Below, one piece after another: positions 60,731 to 64,000 of a stretch of 64,000 nt of DNA. The DNA comes from Liolophura sinensis (Eukaryota; Mollusca; Polyplacophora; Chitonida; Chitonidae). Under the pieces are notes generated by a model. The model saw only the letters and a list, made by a program, of their open reading frames with translations. It searched no databases and was not told the DNA's origin. Numbering within the stretch: position 1 is the stretch's first letter; every line of letters starts with the position of its first letter. The stretch lies in NCBI RefSeq assembly GCF_032854445.1, contig NW_027017965.1, forward strand, positions 124,001 through 188,000. The letters are read 5' to 3'. The translations under genes and the position numbers were made by a program.

Positions 60731-60986
60731 TTAGGGTTGTTGCCTCATTAGCTCGGGCAACAGCCGGTTTTCATAATACTGCCGGATTGGCTCGGGGTGC
60801 TCAACCGAAGCGCACACGTCGGTGGTGAAGAGCTTCAGCACGAGCAGCCGGCCCGCGTTGACGCGTCCGACTTCAAACATGCTGTGGGTGACTTCTTTGT
60901 AGCCTCGTAAGTCTTGCACCGTGCCGACTAACTTCTTCCAAATAGGCTGGCTGGTCGTTTCAACGTTTCAATCGCGGGAGATCCAT
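60731..60986 (-). pseudogene. 83-aa Polinton protein (E), N-terminus altered
   Basis: The last 62 residues (VQDLRGYKEVTHSMFEVGR to MRQQP) are open on the minus strand and match the P3 copy. The N-terminal part after the ATG near 60986 is frameshifted. Convergent with C, 11 bp apart. The shared leader motif precedes it (complement, about 60990-61012). Confidence 0.7.
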
Positions 60987-61039
60987 GATTATTCATTGTA
61001 TTCGCTGTATACCTAATAAGAAATTTCGATAGCCATCAG

Positions 61040-61126
61040 ACCCTCCGCTGGGGGCTGGGCCTCTATTTTGTTCTGGGGAGGGCCCCAGGGGGAGGGTGTG
61101 CCAGAACTCCTATTCTCTATACTACT
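61040..61126 (-). repeat. E right terminal inverted repeat
   Basis: On the minus strand: AGTAGTATAGAGAATAGGAG, TTCTGGCACACCCTCCCCCT, GGGCCCTCCCCAGAACAAAA. Followed outside by TGGCC, the target duplicate. Confidence 0.9.
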
Positions 61127-61357
61127 TGGCCGAATCAAGGGCCTCGCTGGCTAAGACACCCCGCGCCGGTACTTTTTGTACAAGGCCCGGCGGAGATCTC
61201 GCTCAGATTCAAGCTGCCCTCTGTATTTCGCTGATATACTGCAGGCGATGGGCGTGCACCACGCCCTCCGGGGGTTTTCAACCATCGGTGCGGTCGGGGT
61301 CAAGGGGTGGTCATCCGTCGGCTCTTCATCCGTGATCGCTGAGTACAGTTGTCCCAT
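61127..61357 (-). pseudogene. C-family gene, 5' part (P3), split by E
   Basis: Start MGQLYSAITDEEPTDDHPL at 61357. The frame is broken in the Pro-rich region (near 61275) and in the coiled coil (near 61220). It joins the 3' half at 46254-46682 once E and one TGGCC are removed. Confidence 0.85.
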
Positions 61358-61368
61358 ATTGTCCCGTC

Positions 61369-62181
61369 CTACGAATCAATAACGTCGGTAAACTCTAATC
61401 GTCATCGGGAATACTAACACGAAAGCTGCGAAGTCTTATTACCGGACTCTAAATTGATGTCATTGAGACCGACATCGCTCCCTGCAAAGACCCGTATATC
61501 CTCGAGAGAGCTCCGGATGACTGGATTGCCCTGGGCCTGTAATTTGATCATAAGTCTGAGCTCCTTTCCATCGTGCTCTGCAGGCCACTTTAGTCTCACC
61601 CCGATAATCAAGGAGGAACGGCGCTGAGAGTATGATGTTGAAGATAAGTATAGATCCAGGGTTTATTCGTCGCATGGCCGTAGATATTGAGTGCGCGCTA
61701 AGACGCACGGCCTCTACACCCGGCGCCGCAAGTAGTGTGAAGTAACCTCTTCCACCAAAGCTATATGACAGTAGCTGGTTGGTACCCACGACACGAAAGA
61801 GGCTCCGGAGTTGAAAACCTTTTTCACCAGGGCCCCGTCGGCCTGGACCGTCATCGGGGTCACCTTCACATCTACAAACCAATCGGGGTCGCGAGCTCTG
61901 GTAAGAACAAAGCGGTCTTCAAAGCGAATTAAGCAGAGTTTTTGTTCTTCAATCACCTCAGAAGGCGACCTGCGATCTTGCTCTACAGAGGATGAGACAT
62001 TTTGAAGGGAAGCAAACGTGGCAGGTTCTGCTTGCCCAGTAATCTTTTTGCGGATGTACTTGCCACTTTGAAACTCGAAGGCGTAGATTTTACCTTCCTG
62101 ACCTTGAAGTTCGAACTTCGACACATTAGCCAAGTCGCTTAAAGACAGGCACGCAGACCTGGGACCGGCTGCGTCCACCAT
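61369..62181 (-). pseudogene. B-family gene (P3)
   Basis: The module and first 155 codons are open (start MVDAAGPRSACLSLSDLANV at 62181; RRSPSEVIEEQ; RARDPDWFVDVKVTPMTVQ). A one-base loss near 61755 breaks it. The 3' half (INPGSILIFNIIL, SSLEDIRVFAGSDVGLNDIN) has a further 10-bp-scale deletion near 61628 and a frameshift near 61440. Confidence 0.8.
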
Positions 62182-62187
62182 ACTTAT

Positions 62188-63008
62188 TTTATTTCTAGGG
62201 TACCACTGAAGTGCCCTACATTAATATCCTTGTTGTATTTGTCCTAAAAGCGTTACGGTAAAGTGCGTTATATTGTCGGCGCGCAAGGCTTTGTACTGTG
62301 GGTTGGGAAATGAAAACGTATTCCAGCACATACTCCCTTGATCAGTCACGGAGATGATCTGAAGTACTGTGGAACCGCCTTTGAAATCTGAGGTTATTCT
62401 AAAGTTTTCTGAGCTGTTCAGTTCATCTAAATGCACAAAGACTTCTGTGTGTGTGATCAATTTAGGTAGATTATCACTCCCCATAATCCCTCCAATGAGC
62501 TCAAGCCCGTTGGAGAACCCTAAGATGGGGGCAAGCTCTTGGAGCGTTATGATGGAATTTTTAGGGAGGATAAGGACTAGGCGGCCCGTAGCTTCATTTA
62601 CTTCCAGACAAACCCCACGCGGGCGGAATATAACCTTGTTCAGCGCACAGAACTTGTAGATGCCCATCGGCACTTCAACACGTTCGTCATCAAGCAAGAA
62701 GCCCACTCCGGTGGAGATATGCATCCAGTTCGTGTAGAAAGATATCTCGTGAAGGGCGGTTTTAAGGCGGCCGTCGAGGTTGTTAAGGGTAAAAGGCAGC
62801 GTGTGCCGTTGCCCATTTTTATGGCCAGTTTCTGTGATGAACTTCGAAGCAGGTTCTGCTAGCCCCATTGCAATATTTTTGCGAATGTATTTGCTATTTT
62901 AAACTCGAAGGCGTAGATTTTACCTTCCTGGCCTTGAAGTTCGAAATCCGACACATCTACCAAGTCGCTAAGACAGGCACGCAGACCTGGTACCGACTGC
63001 GTCACCAT
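62188..63008 (-). pseudogene. A' gene with N-terminal module (P3)
   Basis: Start near 63008 (MVTQSVPG-like, frameshifted in the module near 62970 and again near 62880). The A body from 62868 is open for 215 codons: LNNLDGRLKTALHEISFYTN, HISTGVGFLLDDERVEVP, APILGFSNGLELIGG, FVHLDELNSSENFRITSD, FPNPQYKALRADNITHF. The last codons are shifted by a base near 62235. Confidence 0.8.
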
Positions 63009-63012
63009 ACTT

Positions 63013-63668
63013 ATCGTATTTCTACGGTAGCACTAAGGTACCCAACATTAATATACTTGCCGTTTTTATCCAAAAGTGCCACGGTCAAGTGCGTTATATA
63101 GTCGTCGCGCAAGGCTTTGTACTGTGGTTGGGAAATGAAACCGTCTTCCCGCAGTTTATCCCTTCACCAGTCACGGCAACGGCCTGAAGTAGTGTTGAAC
63201 CGCCACCGAAATCTGAGGTTATTCTCACGTTTTCTGAGGTGCTCAGTTCATCCAAATGCACGAAGACTTCTTTGTGTGTAACCAAGTTAGGTAGCTGTTC
63301 ACCCTCTAGAGTCCCTCCTATGGGCGCAATCCCGTCGGAGAACCCTAAGATGGGGGCAAGCTCTTGGAGCGTTATCATGGAATTTTTAGGGAGGGTAAAG
63401 ACTAAGCGGCCCGTGTCTTCATTCAATCCCAGAGAAATCCCATGCGGGCGGAATATATCCATGTCCAGCGTACAGACATTGTAGTAGCCCGTCGGCACTT
63501 CAACACGTTTGCCCTCAAGCAAGAAGCCCACTCCGGTTTGGATATTCACCCAGGCTGGGAGAATGTTATCTCGCGAAGGGCGGTTTTAAGGCGGCCGTTG
63601 AGGTTGTTAAGGGCATGAGGCAGCGTGTGCTGTGCCCCATTTAGAATGTCAGACAATGTGATGAACAT
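63013..63668 (-). pseudogene. First A gene (P3)
   Basis: Start at 63668 (MFITLSDILNGAQHTLPHAL). A one-base loss near 63562 (in the YPAWVN region) breaks it. It is open from NIQTGVGFLLEGKRVEVPTG to GGGSTLLQAVAVTGEGINC, then shifted near 63128 before the end. No N-terminal module. 10 bp from the divergent 435-aa start. Confidence 0.85.
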
Positions 63669-63678
63669 TTTAGCCACG

Positions 63679-64000
63679 ATGAACAGCAAGGCTTACAGGT
63701 TCAATAGAGAGGCCACTTACAAGGCCGGGGCATTTCATAGTATCCAAACCCACGCAGAGCAGCTCACGCGATTTGACACCTACATCGATGAAAAGAAGGC
63801 CTTTCCAGTCCAGTTCACAGATGTGTTGGCCAAGTACCGGCTGCCACAGATAACCAGCAATGACATTGTTCAGGCCTGCAACACCAATCCTATGCAATTC
63901 TGGCAGAACCAAGTGAACTTCGCGGTCTGGTGCGCAACCACGGCTGCGAGTCTCTGTATAAGACCATCTTCTCGCCCCCGACAAACAAATAAGGGCCCTG
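63679..64000 (+). pseudogene. 435-aa Polinton protein, 5' part (P3)
   Basis: Start ATGAACAGCAAGGC at 63679 (MNSKAYRFNREATYKAGAF). Open through DTYIDEKKAFPVQFTDVLAK and FWQNQVNFAVWCATT to a small deletion near 63945, which shifts the frame. Runs off the right edge. Confidence 0.8.

Larger units (their letters stand above)
46683..61126 (+). mobile_element. E: nearly full-length Polinton nested in P3
   Basis: 14,444 bp, with about 85-bp terminal inverted repeats and TGGCC on both sides (46678-46682 and 61127-61131). It contains a Cys-rich gene, polymerase, integrase, four small genes, ATPase, capsid, a membrane-protein remnant, the 435-aa gene, four A/B-type genes plus a mini-gene, C and the 83-aa gene. 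Polymerase, integrase, ATPase and most A/B genes carry breaks, and a deletion fuses the capsid and membrane-protein genes, so it cannot be autonomous. It is the youngest Polinton here, being inserted in another. Confidence 0.9.
61127..64000 (-). mobile_element. P3: Polinton, right segment (runs off the window)
   Basis: Continues P3 after E: the C gene 5' part, then B, A' and A (all -) and the start of the 435-aa gene (+). Gene order matches P1 block two. The other terminus and the replication, capsid and ATPase genes would lie beyond 64000. Confidence 0.85.

Noticed and set aside
46683-61126. E as a functional, autonomous virus
   Set aside because: Polymerase, integrase, ATPase and 435-aa genes are frameshifted, the capsid N-terminus is deleted, and no protease gene is seen.

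Overview
This is eukaryotic, almost certainly invertebrate, genomic DNA and most likely from a mollusc. The evidence is a tRNA-derived SINE of a type I associate with bivalves, a Gypsy-like LTR element, a two-exon hAT-like transposon, a LINE, and long AT-rich stretches with no genes. The dominant content is a cluster of at least six copies of one family of Polinton/Maverick-type (adintovirus-like) integrated dsDNA viruses. All are decayed to some degree and several are nested in each other. I saw no ordinary host gene with confidence.

Layout. 1-1810: rearranged Polinton fragment (P0), ending in a 42-bp minisatellite (1811-2990). 3229-10904: Gypsy-like element split by a hAT-like transposon (5003-9448) whose 831-aa transposase is open across one clean intron. 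10905-27850: Polinton P1 in reverse orientation, itself hit by a solo LTR (14931-15718) and by an 8-kb LTR-bounded insertion (16071-24148) that carries a LINE with an extra SGNH-hydrolase ORF. 27851-38600: Polinton P2, forward, joined to P1 at an inversion junction and carrying a SINE and a small DNA element. 38601-42158: Polinton P4 fragment, reverse, whose membrane-protein gene is cut by the terminus of P2. 42159-45827: AT-rich DNA with a roughly 60-bp repeat array, an inverted-repeat element and LTR/SINE pieces. 45828-64000: Polinton P3, reverse, interrupted within one gene by the nearly full-length Polinton E (46683-61126, 14.4 kb, about 85-bp terminal inverted repeats, 5-bp TGGCC duplication).

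Reconstructed gene order of the family, read in E: terminal repeat; small Cys-rich protein; protein-primed DNA polymerase B (+); integrase (-); 150-aa, 79-aa, membrane and 188-aa proteins (-); packaging ATPase (-); double-jelly-roll major capsid protein (-); coiled-coil/membrane protein (+); 435-aa protein with a Pro-rich stalk and C-terminal anchor (-); then an array of penton-like A genes, a B gene and a C gene (+); an 83-aa protein (-); terminal repeat. Polymerase and integrase serve replication and integration. ATPase and capsid protein serve packaging. The A/B/C block is inferred to be virion surface or accessory structure. I found no adenain-type protease.

The most unusual feature is the A/B block. 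Separate genes share a roughly 60-residue N-terminal module placed in front of different bodies, successive genes are joined by 4-nt ATGA stop-start overlaps, and the copy number of A differs between elements. A mini-gene formed by deletion across an 8-bp microhomology shows how the array can recombine. The first A gene starts only 10 bp from the divergent start of the 435-aa gene in every copy where both starts can be seen.
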